Source of the DNA: Asparagopsis taxiformis
Taxonomy: Eukaryota; Rhodophyta; Florideophyceae; Bonnemaisoniales; Bonnemaisoniaceae
NCBI GenBank assembly: GCA_030407315.1
Contig: JALQPE010001896.1
Span: 1-64,000, forward strand
DNA: 64,000 nt
Reading direction: 5' to 3'
Shown: in pieces, positions 1 through 12,455 of the stretch
How positions within the stretch are numbered: position 1 is the first letter of the stretch
Layout of the letters: each line of letters starts with the position of its first letter
The notes under the pieces: generated by a model
What the model was told of the DNA's origin: nothing
The model's input: the letters and a program-made list of their open reading frames with translations, nothing else
Databases searched by the model: none
Program-made: the position numbers and the translations under genes

Positions 1-59
1 CGTTGAGACGCCCCCGGTAGCACCAGACCCGACGCCCGACGCTCACGCCGCCCTCGCTG

Positions 60-2680
60 CCCGTCGTGCCCTCTCGCGAGGCACCCGCCCCGCAAATTGA
101 CACCGCCCTCGCTGCCAGAGGTCGCAGAGACCGCCGGCCCGCGCAGCCCTGCCGATGTGATACGCATGTGCAGACGCCCGAGCATGTCGCGCATGCGGTG
201 CCGGGTCGCGCTTATGAACAGCCCGATCTGGATGGGGATGGGATTGAAATTGTCGAATTGGACGCGTCTAGATCGCATTCGCATTTTTATGAGGCCGGGG
301 CCGCGTCAGAGCTGGGGAGGATCGTTTCGTGGATCTGGTTCGATCCGGAGACGGAGGATGTGCTCGCGGAATCTTCTACACCGTTTTACAGTGTTGACTA
401 GGGCTCACTAGAGTTGGCCTGCGTGTGCGGGATAACTTTTGGTAATGAAGAATGTGGATTATACCAATGTTACGATTACGCGTCTAGTGTTCCGGGCGCA
501 TTTTGTTATTTTTATGACACGCCTGGTGAGACTGGATTTTATCCTCGACACTAATGTTGTTGTGGGTGTCAAGCCGCTTAACGGAACGCTGGTTGAAAAC
601 ATGACTTTTCTCGATCAATGACTTTCCTGAGGCGTTTCAGAACAAAACGTTTCAGACAAGATGTATTTTCCATTCTGAAGGTGGTAGTGATGCCACATTT
701 ACAATTGCTCATGACGGCGCGATGCGAGTGTTGGTGAGTAGTAACGGCGACGCACCAATCGTGTTGGCTGATGTGACCTCAGCAGGCAGTGAAAACACCA
801 GCGTGACATATGCCATGCCGCCGGTCGAAATTCGTTCCAGATTTGGTACTTGCAAATTGCAGAGACGGCCCGCGCAGCTCGTCGTGTTGGAATCTCCAGC
901 GCAAGAGCACCGAACTCTCGCAGCAACTGCCGCTCATCTCGTATATTGACCCGCCCAACTCGACATTGGCCGGCGGTGGCGTGCTCAACGTGTTTGGAAC
1001 AGGGCTGTGGAATGCGCCCAATGTGTACTTTGATGGTGAAATTCTGCCGCCGCCCGATGCGGAGCGCTCGACAACTACTCTCTGTCTGTCATTGTACCGC
1101 CGAGCGACGTGGAGAAGACAGTTCAAGTCACTGTTGGTAACCGTTTCGGTGGTTCAAATGGTGTGCCATTCGTGTATGACGACTCGGGATTGCCGCCGAT
1201 TAAATTTCGGAGACTCGAGTTCAGAAGGATGATATGATTTTTAAGATTCTTCATTACAAATCTTCAGTACGGTCCAGACGGCCGCCTCTATCTCGCCTCT
1301 CTTGACTCGTTTGTATATTCTGTCGTCATCAGCAGACAACTTGTGGCGTCTGATGTCGCAAGAGTCCGAGTCTTGGAACACAGTCGAACTGTCATTGGAC
1401 TCGCCTTCAACCCTGCCGATACAGAAGTCAAACTGTATGCCTCGTCTTCCATCTTTTTCTGGGAAATGCAGGATGTGACCGGTGACTTCCCTTGGGCTAA
1501 CGGACGGGTCTCTGTGTTGAAGCCAAAACTACGAGGGTGCCTGTCTAGGTATTGTTGGTGATCCTATCATCACAGGGCTTCCAGTGTCCAATCATGATCA
1601 TGGAGTGAACGGACTATTGTTTGATGATGACGGTCTACTTCACATCCAAGTCGGAGGGGCGACCAATGCTGGCGTTAATGCATTGAACATTGGCGGAATA
1701 TCCGAGAGTCCTCTCAGTGCAGCCAGCTTGATTGCCGATGTGAACAAACCCGGTTTCAATGGAAATATGGTATACGATGACGCGACCCAGTGTGTTGCGA
1801 GAATTATTCAAGGTGATGTTGAGGTGTTCTCACCTGGATGGGAAAACTCATTCGATTTATGTATGCATTCTAACGAATGATGTATGCGACAGACAATGGA
1901 GCACAAACGCAGAATTCGGCAACCGTTCCATTTCCTGCACAGAAGAGGGTCTGATCTCGCCGTATCATTCTGGACGACAAGCTAGCCAAACTAATTGAGG
2001 GCAAGTACGGAGGTCATGCCAACCGAAACCGTGGACGTGACGACCCGATTCAATGCCGATGGCGATCACCAGAAGACCCGCCAACTGACAATTACAATCC
2101 TCCAATTGCGACGTTGCAATCGTCCACAGATGGTATCATCGAATACACAGCAGACTTTGTTCAGTGGACGAATGAAGGGCGATTTGATCTTGTCCAAGTA
2201 TAGTACCAATGACCCCAACGACGAGGGCCGCGTGTAATCGGGTGCGGCCTAGACGGAAATGGCGATCGGGAAGGGCCTGTGAATACGTTGTGGACGCAAG
2301 CGGTCTGTCGCTGGAAATGTCACCGTGGCGGGCGACTGCTGATGGGGCGGCTTTACGACTTTGAAATCATGGTGCTGCAGGCGGAGTACGAGACGCCGAA
2401 AGTGGGATCGCTGATCGCCGGTGACTCCGTTCCGCGGGCCGGTCGGCGGTGGAAACGTGGTGCTGGTGACTGGATACAGATGGGGGAAGTCGGCGACTGC
2501 GTTGTCGCAGGCAATCCATGTACAGCAGTGGCGAGGAGATTGATGAGGACCAATTCCGATGCACAGTTCCTGCCGAGAATAGCTGGCAGCGTGAGAGTTT
2601 CCATCCGACTAGCGGATGAAGAATTAGTGAAAAGCTTCGAGGTACGACTACCGGTACATGCGGATCTAGTTGGAGGGAGA
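60..2680 (+). pseudogene. Decayed extracellular multidomain protein gene (PKD/IPT-TIG/sugar dehydrogenase-like)
   Basis: No single frame is open, but protein-like segments follow one another on the + strand in changing frames. Near 215-400 there is a PKD-like segment (LDGDGIEIVELDAS, then WIWFDPET). At 620-800 an NDFPEAFQNKTF-like stretch follows. At 930-1200 there is an IPT/TIG-like fold (ISYIDPPNSTLAGGGVLNV, then a frameshift, then VTVGNRFGGSNGVPFVYDD). From 1260 to 2240 a beta-propeller of the glucose/sorbosone dehydrogenase type follows (YGPDGRLYLASLDSFVY; NHDHGVNGLLFDDDGLLHI; IIEYTADF-like). At least six frame changes and stops make an intact gene unlikely. The left end is cut by the window edge. 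Such proteins are secreted or wall-associated in the families that carry these domains. The alternative is a gene with many short introns, but no consistent GT-AG junctions fit the frame changes. Domain calls are by eye. Confidence 0.55.
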
Positions 2681-5096
<2,416 letters not shown>

Positions 5097-5759
5097 TTGC
5101 GTTTATCGCAATTGGCCGTAAGACAGCATGAAGCATTCTTGAATGGGGAGAGAATGATAATGCTGTTGTGTATGTGTACATGTACTATAGTGGGTTTCCG
5201 TGTTAACAGGAACTTTACGATGGTTTCGTAAGTAATTTTGGACTCGTTCCTGATATGCTATGAACGCATGCACAGAGTGGAAGTGGGTACTTTTCCAACG
5301 GAAGTTGTACCATGTTTACTGCATCAAGGACTTGGGAAAGTGAAGACATCCCGTCTATAGGATCCGGAATCATGCATTGGATCATTGAATATGCACATAC
5401 GAAGATGATGATTTGAGGTGACAATGCGCAGAAGAACGAACGTGTTTGGTAACGCAATTGTAATATGGCTCACCTCGCTGCCTTTGTCATTGTCTTCGTT
5501 CTTAAAATAGTCTGTAGTTGATCGCCCCACTCACGAGGGAGCTCGTGAGATTGTCGTTTTGTGTGTTGGGCTCGTTTAGTCTGGTTGTGTTTACTGAGAA
5601 ACTACTGTCAACACGTAAAATATTATTCTTTCTTGCTACAGAAGTGAAGTGATTTTGGCCAGCAATGAACTTGAAAAACTTCTGTGGTGCAACGGTCACA
5701 TTGGCCGCCTAATCTCACGCACTCCTTCCAGCCGTACTTGTTTCACAGCAGTCCACGCC
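5097..5759. other. Intergenic between helicase and aminopeptidase genes
   Basis: About 660 bases without a supported gene. It should hold the 3' UTR of the helicase gene and the promoter of the aminopeptidase gene. The aminopeptidase frame stays open upstream to a GTG at 5649, but there is no ATG before 5760, so this part is treated as 5' leader. Confidence 0.5.
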
Positions 5760-8654
5760 ATGTCACCATCGCGTACCGCTTTTCTCAGTTCCGCCGCCCT
5801 GCGCACCGCTCTCGCCACCTCCAGTCGTCCCATTCGCAGTCCAATACTCCGCTGCACTCGGTTCATCTCCACTCTTCCCGCTCGTCGTCCACGTTATCAT
5901 TCCACATCATCCATGCCTCTCGACGGTACCATTACTGCCAGCGCCCCAGGCGCCGACATTGATGTCGATGTGGCCGTTGCAGTTGACGAGCCCAAGGTGA
6001 AATATCTCAACGATTATGCCCCGCCCAACTTTCTCGTGTCCGACACCCGTCTCCAGTTCCAACTCACCGATGACGGACTCGATACCGTTGTTCGCTCCAA
6101 ACTTGCAGTTGTACCCAAATGTCCTCCAGGAACCCCACTCGTGCTCGATGGTGAGGGACTCGACATTCTCCCCGGCTCGATCAAGCTTAATGGTGTCGTT
6201 CTGCCCGATAACAGCTTCCGTTATGACGTCAAGGCTAGTACGTTGACCATTGATGCATCTGTTGTACCCAATGCACCGTTCACATTCGAGTCTGCTGTGC
6301 ACATATCTCCTGCAAAGAACACCGCTCTCGATGGTCTCTACATGACCGCTGGTGATTACTGCACCCAGTGTGAGGCCGAAGGTTTCCGTCGTATAACCTT
6401 CTATCCAGATCGACCTGATGTGATGGCAAAATTCTCCGTCCGCATCGAGGCAGATAAGAAAAGATATCCCGTCTTGCTCAGCAACGGAAACTGTGTCTCA
6501 AAGGGTGATGTGGAAGGTGATACCGCCAAGCACTGGGCAGAGTACGTTGATCCATTCCCGAAGCCGTGCTATCTTTTCGCACTCGTTGCAGGTGACTTGG
6601 CCCACCTCCAGGACTCTTTTAAAACCGTTGGCGGCCGCGACGTCACCCTCCGGGTGTACGTCAAGGGCGAAACAGAGGTCCCGAAATGTCAGCATGCCAT
6701 GCGCAGTTTGAAGAAGGCCATGAAATGGGATGAGGACGTGTATGGTCTTGAGTATAACTACGATATTTTTAACATCGTCGCTGTGCCTTCATTTGTCTTC
6801 GGTGCAATGGAGAACACTTCGCTCAACATCTTCAATTCCAAGTATGTGCTTGTGAGTCCGGAGACAGCCACAGACAGTGATTTCAACAATGTGGAAGGCG
6901 TGGTCGCCCACGAATATTTCCACAACTATAGTGGAAATCGTGTCACTGTTAATTCGTGGTTCCAACTCTCTCTCAAGGAGGGTCTCACGGTTTTCAGGGA
7001 CCAGAGCTTCTCAGCTGATATGAATTCAGCGACTGTCAAGCGCATTCGTGATGTAACAAGCTTGCGCACTGGGCAATTCGCTGAGGATGCAGGTCCAATG
7101 GCTCACCCTATTCGTCCGGATTCGTACATCACATGCAATTCGTTCTACACTGCAACCGTGTACAATAAGGGTGCCGAGGTGATCCGCATGCTGAAAACTC
7201 TTGTAGGTCCTGAGGGCTTCCGCCGTGGTACGGACATCTACTTCTCACGACATGACGGTCAGGCGGTTACATGTGATGATTGGATTCAGGCGATCCAAGA
7301 CGCCAACCCGCAGGTTGATCTCACTGTCTTCAGGAAGTGGTATTCGCAAGCTGGTACCCCTGTGATTACAGTAGGGGTTCAGTACGACGAAGCTTCTTCA
7401 ACGATGCACCTCAAATGTAATCAGACAATTCCCCCTACTCCGAGACAGCCCGTGAAGGAGCCAATGTTAATGCCTCTGCGTATGGGGCTTATCGGACCTG
7501 ATGGCTCACCTATTCCAGTGGATCTAGGCACTGGAGAGGCTCCAGCTCTATCCAAAGTCTTACTCATGGAGAAGGAAAATGCGGAATTTGTGCTGCACAA
7601 CGTCCCCAAGGGGACTGTTCCGTCCTTACTGCGGGAATTCAGTGCGCCAGTAAAGTTGGAGCGTGAAGGCGGCGTTTCTATGGAAGAATTGGCGTTCCTA
7701 ATGGCAAATGATACTGATGAGTTCAACAGATGGGAATCAGGACAAAAGCTGGCGTTAGGTGTTATTCTAGATAACGTGAAGTCTGGAAGCGGAGACTTCA
7801 AAGAATTGCCTGAAACAGTCATTTCTGCATTTAGGAAGACACTTTGTAACACTGATATTGACGCTGCATTGCGTGCTGAAGTGTTCATTCTCCCTGCAGA
7901 ATCATATATTGTTGAGCAGATGGAAGTTGCAGACCCAGTCCGCATCCGTGCTGCAAGAAAGCATGTCCGTCGCGAACTGGCTATCCATCTGGAGGCTGAT
8001 TTCAAGAAAATTCTTGAGGATGGTTTGGCTGGCGACGGAGAATACAAGCTGGACCCTGTATCGCAAGGTAAACGTGTGCTCAAGAATGTGGCACTTGGAT
8101 ATCTGTCGGCGTTGGACAAGAAAGAAACTTCTGTTCTCTGTTTGGACATTGTACGCAATGGGTCAAACATGACTGACGTTTTGGCTGCGCTTAGTATCCT
8201 GGCATCCACTACATCAGAAGAGAGAGACATTGCATTGAGTGAGTTTTACGAGAAGTGGGAAAAGGATTATCTTGTTATTGACAAATGGCTACGCATCCAG
8301 TCTACATCGTCGAGAGAAGATGTTCTGGATATTGTGAAGGCGCTTACATCGCACAAGGCGTACAATGAAACGATACCGAATTCGGTCTACGCTCTCATTG
8401 GTGGTTATGGATTTGCTAACCTGCACATGCCGACAGATGGTAGTGGATACAGATTCCTCTCTGAACAAGTGATTCGTCTGGATCCCATCAACCCTCAGGT
8501 GGCTGCGCGTATTGCGAGAAGCTTTACTCGCTGGCGCAAGTATGACAATACTCGGCAAGCACAGATGGCGGTGGAACTTGAGAAGATCAAGAAGACAAAA
8601 GGCCTGTCGAAGGACGTGTTTGAAGTAATCAACAACTGCCTATCCCAAGCGTAA
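5760..8654 (+). CDS. M1-family zinc aminopeptidase, PepN type (alanyl aminopeptidase), organelle-targeted form likely
   Basis: 964-residue ORF from the first ATG at 5760. M1 aminopeptidases remove N-terminal residues from peptides using one zinc ion. Signatures: exopeptidase motif GAMENTSLNIFN; zinc site HEYFH at residues 384-388 with the third ligand E407 (HEXXH-X18-E); NYSGNRVTVNSWFQLSLKEG, typical of the PepN branch shared by bacteria, plants and apicomplexans. The core matches the family length of about 870 residues, with about 90 extra N-terminal residues. These are rich in Ser, Arg and Ala with almost no acidic residues (SPSRTAFLSSAALRTALATS), which looks like a mitochondrial or plastid transit peptide. 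A second in-frame ATG at 5913 (MPLDGT, residue 52) lies just after that stretch and could give a cytosolic form. The gene is intact and has no visible intron. Confidence 0.95.
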   Translation: MSPSRTAFLSSAALRTALATSSRPIRSPILRCTRFISTLPARRPRYHSTSSMPLDGTITASAPGADIDVDVAVAVDEPKVKYLNDYAPPNFLVSDTRLQFQLTDDGLDTVVRSKLAVVPKCPPGTPLVLDGEGLDILPGSIKLNGVVLPDNSFRYDVKASTLTIDASVVPNAPFTFESAVHISPAKNTALDGLYMTAGDYCTQCEAEGFRRITFYPDRPDVMAKFSVRIEADKKRYPVLLSNGNCVSKGDVEGDTAKHWAEYVDPFPKPCYLFALVAGDLAHLQDSFKTVGGRDVTLRVYVKGETEVPKCQHAMRSLKKAMKWDEDVYGLEYNYDIFNIVAVPSFVFGAMENTSLNIFNSKYVLVSPETATDSDFNNVEGVVAHEYFHNYSGNRVTVNSWFQLSLKEGLTVFRDQSFSADMNSATVKRIRDVTSLRTGQFAEDAGPMAHPIRPDSYITCNSFYTATVYNKGAEVIRMLKTLVGPEGFRRGTDIYFSRHDGQAVTCDDWIQAIQDANPQVDLTVFRKWYSQAGTPVITVGVQYDEASSTMHLKCNQTIPPTPRQPVKEPMLMPLRMGLIGPDGSPIPVDLGTGEAPALSKVLLMEKENAEFVLHNVPKGTVPSLLREFSAPVKLEREGGVSMEELAFLMANDTDEFNRWESGQKLALGVILDNVKSGSGDFKELPETVISAFRKTLCNTDIDAALRAEVFILPAESYIVEQMEVADPVRIRAARKHVRRELAIHLEADFKKILEDGLAGDGEYKLDPVSQGKRVLKNVALGYLSALDKKETSVLCLDIVRNGSNMTDVLAALSILASTTSEERDIALSEFYEKWEKDYLVIDKWLRIQSTSSREDVLDIVKALTSHKAYNETIPNSVYALIGGYGFANLHMPTDGSGYRFLSEQVIRLDPINPQVAARIARSFTRWRKYDNTRQAQMAVELEKIKKTKGLSKDVFEVINNCLSQA

Positions 8655-8732
8655 GGGTAAGGTATAATAAATATCGACATGTCGGAGGTGTTATTGCTGC
8701 TCCATGCGCAACATTTCTTTGTTTGAGCCTGG

Positions 8733-9782
8733 CTACTTTTGCCGAGTGACTATGCTATATACGCAATACAGTAGTATGAAGAACAACATGTATACTACAA
8801 ATTGGCAATGCAACCAGAAGCCTAGTGTCATTCGATTCCATCTGAGAGGTCTTCCGTCAAACTTACCGTTCCGACGGAAGCTCTCGATGAGTTGATCCTT
8901 TTGTTCGTAGAGTTTGTATATCCACTTTTTGAGCTCCTCGTCATCCTGTGGAATGTCGGCGATGGGGATTCGCCGTTGATGAACGTGAATAACACGATCA
9001 GTAAGTGAACCCCTGAAATACATCTCACGAAATGAGGGCTTCATCTCCCGTTTGTCCGACTCGGTGTAGCCGATCGTAATATCATAAACAGCAGTTGCAT
9101 TACCGCGCAAGGCATGTACTGTGGAAATGAAACCTTTGGTGCGAGGTTGGAGCACCTGGTTTAATACTTTGAGGTCTCGCTTCTTTGCAAAAGCATGTGC
9201 GTCAAGTAGTTTTTTCTGCGTAAAGCGCGTTCCCTCTAAATAGTTAATTAGCCAATATGGCGAGCGCCTTCTCCGTGGATCCGTTAGGCTCGAAAACACC
9301 TTGGTCATACGGCGACCGGCACTAGAAGACTGCCTCTTGATAAAGATAACCACATCAAGTATGTACCCCGCAAAGCCGTACACAGGAAACAGTAAGAGCG
9401 AGCGCTTGGCGAGAAATTTCACATCGCCATGCATGCGGATCTGGCGGGCGAGGGAATAGATAACGACTGTATCTGCCCATGAGCGATGGTTGCAAACAAC
9501 GAGAGCGGATTCATTGGGACGGAAAGTGTCGCCGGAAAGAACGATGGTCATACGACCGAACAACTCGAGATGACCCATGAATATCGAAAACCAGACACGG
9601 AGAACAGCGGATATGAACTGCACAACGGCATAATAGCTGATATTGAGGACGGAGCATGTGATGATTGCGGCGGCTATGACTCCATCGACGAGGACAATTG
9701 TGACGATTGATATGCAGAGGGAGAAAAGGAGGGCATAAGTGATGCTGAGGATGGTAACTAGCTTTTCACGCGAGCGGACCAT
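8733..9782 (-). CDS. Lysophospholipid acyltransferase (PlsC/AGPAT3-5/LCLAT-like), membrane protein
   Basis: 349-residue ORF with a good ATG at 9782. The PlsC family transfers an acyl group from acyl-CoA to a lysophospholipid such as lysophosphatidate at the ER membrane. Seen: catalytic NH-x4-D motif NHRSWAD (N98-D104); motif III YLEGTRFT (E183-R186), the FVEGTR-type substrate motif; two hydrophobic segments near residues 8-60; and one C-terminal membrane segment (LGFWLHCQFVVYMLFFILL). The FPVYGFAGYILDVVIFIKR block and the length fit the eukaryotic AGPAT3/4/5-LCLAT1 branch. It is convergent with the aminopeptidase gene, with only 78 bases between stops. The exact acceptor lipid cannot be read from sequence. 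Confidence 0.9.
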   Translation of the reverse strand: MVRSREKLVTILSITYALLFSLCISIVTIVLVDGVIAAAIITCSVLNISYYAVVQFISAVLRVWFSIFMGHLELFGRMTIVLSGDTFRPNESALVVCNHRSWADTVVIYSLARQIRMHGDVKFLAKRSLLLFPVYGFAGYILDVVIFIKRQSSSAGRRMTKVFSSLTDPRRRRSPYWLINYLEGTRFTQKKLLDAHAFAKKRDLKVLNQVLQPRTKGFISTVHALRGNATAVYDITIGYTESDKREMKPSFREMYFRGSLTDRVIHVHQRRIPIADIPQDDEELKKWIYKLYEQKDQLIESFRRNGKFDGRPLRWNRMTLGFWLHCQFVVYMLFFILLYCVYSIVTRQK

Positions 9783-10131
9783 TGCTCGGGGATGTGGGGA
9801 GCAATTGCGGCCTCATTCACGATGGGATAAGTTAGAATTGAGCAGGGATGAGGACAAAGCAGATTTCTATACTCAGTGGTGATGGTGCTGCTAGCTACAG
9901 GCCAGCAGAGCTTCCTGAGCGGAACGGATAATACACGTGGCACGGCCTAGCTGCCAATATACTCTGATATGGCCTCGGTTCTCTCACGCATCCAACTCAG
10001 CACTGTGTGAGCACCACAAGTTCAATTGCATGAATATATTTCAAAATACAATTTCACCCACTAATCTACGTTGGATAATCTGGGAAAATGATAGGTTATA
10101 AAGTCTATCGCGGCCCAGCATGTGTCAGTCG
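9783..10131. other. Intergenic between acyltransferase gene and tRNA
   Basis: Upstream region of the minus-strand acyltransferase gene. No further gene, repeat or clear promoter element is visible. Confidence 0.4.
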
Positions 10132-10202
10132 ACGCCGGTGGTATAGTGGTAGCATACGCCCCTGCCACGGGCGAGACCCGGGTTCAATTCCCGGCCGGCG
10201 TA
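10132..10202 (+). tRNA. tRNA-Gly (GCC anticodon)
   Basis: Complete cloverleaf without intron. The acceptor stem ACGCCGG pairs with CCGGCGT at 10195-10201. The D-arm is GTAT/ATAC. The anticodon stem is CGCCC/GGGCG with loop CTGCCAC, so the anticodon is GCC. The T-arm is CCGGG-TTCAATT-CCCGG, and the discriminator is A10202. The internal A box (TGGTATAGTGG) and B box (GGTTCAATTCC) fit RNA polymerase III promoters. The first pair is A1-U72, whereas most eukaryotic glycine tRNAs begin with G1-C72. CCA is not encoded, as expected for a eukaryotic gene. Confidence 0.96.
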
Positions 10203-10206
10203 CTCG

Positions 10207-10211
10207 TTTTT
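10207..10211 (+). terminator. RNA polymerase III terminator of tRNA-Gly
   Basis: A run of five T residues begins five bases after the tRNA 3' end, the usual Pol III stop signal on the sense strand. Confidence 0.8.
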
Positions 10212-10739
10212 ATTTCCATACCGGGTCCCATCTCGGCGAGACCAATGTTCCCCGCAGTCCCCGAAACCTCATGGAGTCCAGCCTGTATATATTTTGCAAC
10301 GTAAACAAGTTATCCGAGCATGCTCGCTCCGTTATTGATGGTTGTTCCGTTGGCTCGAGGGGGAAACTGGACTCGCAAACGTTTAACAAGCTGGGAACTC
10401 TGGAATATATATGTACGTTGTAGGAAGAGCGATCAGCTCTTCCTGAAGTGGTGGGTACGATGTATTACCATTCATTTTAAATATTTAGCAATATCTATTG
10501 TCATCTTCCACCTGGAGAGAAGAATATCTATGATGATGGCAATGGAAACATGGGCCAGTGATTTAGATATTTCTCCGAAATCAGACTTATCACGCGACGC
10601 GCGACGTGATCTTGCCAACACTCTGAATTCACCATCAACTCAGCGCACACAACTCGTCCAGGTCGACCGGTGTCTAGCTAGAACGTCAGTGCCATCTGAA
10701 CAGCGCACTCGTAACTAACGTCTCCCTCCCGCTCGCATC
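10212..10739. other. Intergenic upstream of the AAA ATPase gene
   Basis: No gene is supported. A small hairpin (AGGAAGAGC - GATCA - GCTCTTCCT) lies at 10422-10444. The last ~100 bases are the probable 5' leader of the ATPase gene. Confidence 0.4.
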
Positions 10740-12455
10740 ATGTTCTCCATTGCAAGATTCCGTCCAACGAATCGCGTCACTTCCCTCATGCGCGCTTTCG
10801 CCGTTCCGCGTCCGATCCCGCATCAGCCAACGCCTCCGCGACCCGCCGCAACATTCCCGCATCTCTCCCTAGCTCTCTTCGTCACCGCAACCACAACAGC
10901 CATCTTTGCTGAAGCCCGTGCTCCTGCCCCTGCCGACACCTCTCCGGCTCCCGCGCGCTCCATCACCTGGTCCCACGTCGTTGAAAACCTCAACCGCTAC
11001 CAAACCGAGCGTCGAATACGCCACAGCGTAACGGCAAGCCACCCGCGTCCAATCATCAACCGGCAGGTCTGGCAGTATACCGTTGAATTCCCACTGTCAC
11101 CGCAGGCAGACCTCTTTTCAATTCTCGCCAAGCTCACAGCTGCCCTGCAGTCGCTCTCGGGCGGCGGCGGTAGCGGCACAAGTGAGATTCAGGCAGAAGA
11201 AACGCCGACGTGTACTGTGCTCAAAATTTCAAAGCATGAATGCTTTGAAATCGAAATATCCGTTCCGCGCTTGCAACATTTGCGTCCAGACAGCCGCGTC
11301 GTGGTGGACTTGATCAAAAATGACCCAAACGCCAAATTCCTCCCCGCTGAAATGGAAACCCTCACGCGCGCCTACGCCCTCTGCCAGCCGGAAGATGGTC
11401 GGGTGAACGAAATCGGGCAATTACTCGACGGTAAGAACAGTGTTGAGCTTGGACCAAAGGAAACGAAGAAATCGCGACGCCATACCAACCCTCCAACAGT
11501 ATATAGCTATGATACAGATATTAAGATGAGTCCCGAAATGGTCGCAAAGCGTGCTCGCTCCAAATTGGAGGAGCTGGGAGTTGATGTGTTTGATGGCCAA
11601 AATTCACAGTTATCATGGGAGTCGCTCGCGGGATATGATGAAGTGAAAAAGCGAATCGATGATACGTTGACGCTTCCACTGCGTCATCCGGAAGTATATG
11701 AAGGTATCGTGCGCGGTACTCGCAAGCGATTCGAGTCCAATTTGCCCAAGGCTGTGTTGTATGAAGGGCCGCCCGGTTGTGGTAAGACACTTTCGGCAAA
11801 GGTATTGGCGTCCACAATCGGCGTGCCATTTGTGCACGTGCCGCTGGAGACAATTTTGAGCAAGTTTTACGGCGAGACAACGCGCAAACTCGCAGAGATC
11901 TTGCAGACGGCCAATGATCTTGGACGATGTCTTGTCTTCATAGATGAGTGTGACAGTATCGGACTGAGCAGAAGTTCGTCCACTGAAGTGCATGAAGTTA
12001 CTCGCAGGACGCTTTCCGTGCTGCTGAGACATATCGACGGTATTGACGGCCCACAAAACACTATTTTGTTAGCGGCTACAAATCATAAGGAAGACATTGA
12101 CCCGGCACTTATGTCAAGATTTGACGTTGTCGTGTCGTTTCCACTTCCGGATCTTTCGACGAGGCAAAGCATATTGGCGCTGTATGCGAAGCACTTGTCC
12201 GAAGCTGATTTGGAGCGAATTGCGGAAGTTGCCGAAGGATTCTCCGGTCGGGAACTGTTAGACGTTTGTGAAGAGGCGGAACGAATGCATGCTGGTCGAC
12301 TTGTGCGTGAGAAAGTTGAGGAGAGTGGCAGTTCGAAGAGCTCAAAGTGTGAAGAACTGCCAATGCTGTCTGACTATGTAGAGGCAGTGAAGCGGAAGGC
12401 GCCACACATCGTCGGCTGGAAGAAAAAAGAGGCAAGGGCATCCGTGTTTGTTTAG
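10740..12455 (+). CDS. AAA ATPase, ATAD1/Msp1- or meiotic-clade-like, probably organelle-associated
   Basis: 571-residue ORF with one AAA module. Walker A is GPPGCGKT at 343-350. Walker B is LVFIDECD with D402-E403. Sensor 1 Asn is in LLAATNH (N448). The arginine finger is in PALMSRFD (R460). The helical lid follows with FSGRELLDVCEEAERMHAGR. AAA proteins of this type use ATP hydrolysis to pull on or remodel proteins. The first ~60 residues are rich in Arg, Pro and Ser with a hydrophobic patch (LSLALFVTATTTAIFAEA), suggesting a targeting peptide or membrane anchor. Residues 75-300 are not recognisable beyond scattered hydrophobic blocks. The region after Walker A resembles ATAD1 and spastin more than proteasomal ATPases or FtsH (no protease motif). 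The exact ortholog is not recognised. Confidence 0.85.
   Translation: MFSIARFRPTNRVTSLMRAFAVPRPIPHQPTPPRPAATFPHLSLALFVTATTTAIFAEARAPAPADTSPAPARSITWSHVVENLNRYQTERRIRHSVTASHPRPIINRQVWQYTVEFPLSPQADLFSILAKLTAALQSLSGGGGSGTSEIQAEETPTCTVLKISKHECFEIEISVPRLQHLRPDSRVVVDLIKNDPNAKFLPAEMETLTRAYALCQPEDGRVNEIGQLLDGKNSVELGPKETKKSRRHTNPPTVYSYDTDIKMSPEMVAKRARSKLEELGVDVFDGQNSQLSWESLAGYDEVKKRIDDTLTLPLRHPEVYEGIVRGTRKRFESNLPKAVLYEGPPGCGKTLSAKVLASTIGVPFVHVPLETILSKFYGETTRKLAEILQTANDLGRCLVFIDECDSIGLSRSSSTEVHEVTRRTLSVLLRHIDGIDGPQNTILLAATNHKEDIDPALMSRFDVVVSFPLPDLSTRQSILALYAKHLSEADLERIAEVAEGFSGRELLDVCEEAERMHAGRLVREKVEESGSSKSSKCEELPMLSDYVEAVKRKAPHIVGWKKKEARASVFV

Noticed and set aside
7421..8230. 269-residue minus-strand frame
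   Set aside because: Shadow of the aminopeptidase gene, Ser-rich without motifs.
10088..10423. Open frame overlapping the tRNA-Gly gene
   Set aside because: Its central part is the tRNA read as protein; no domain and no coding-like composition.
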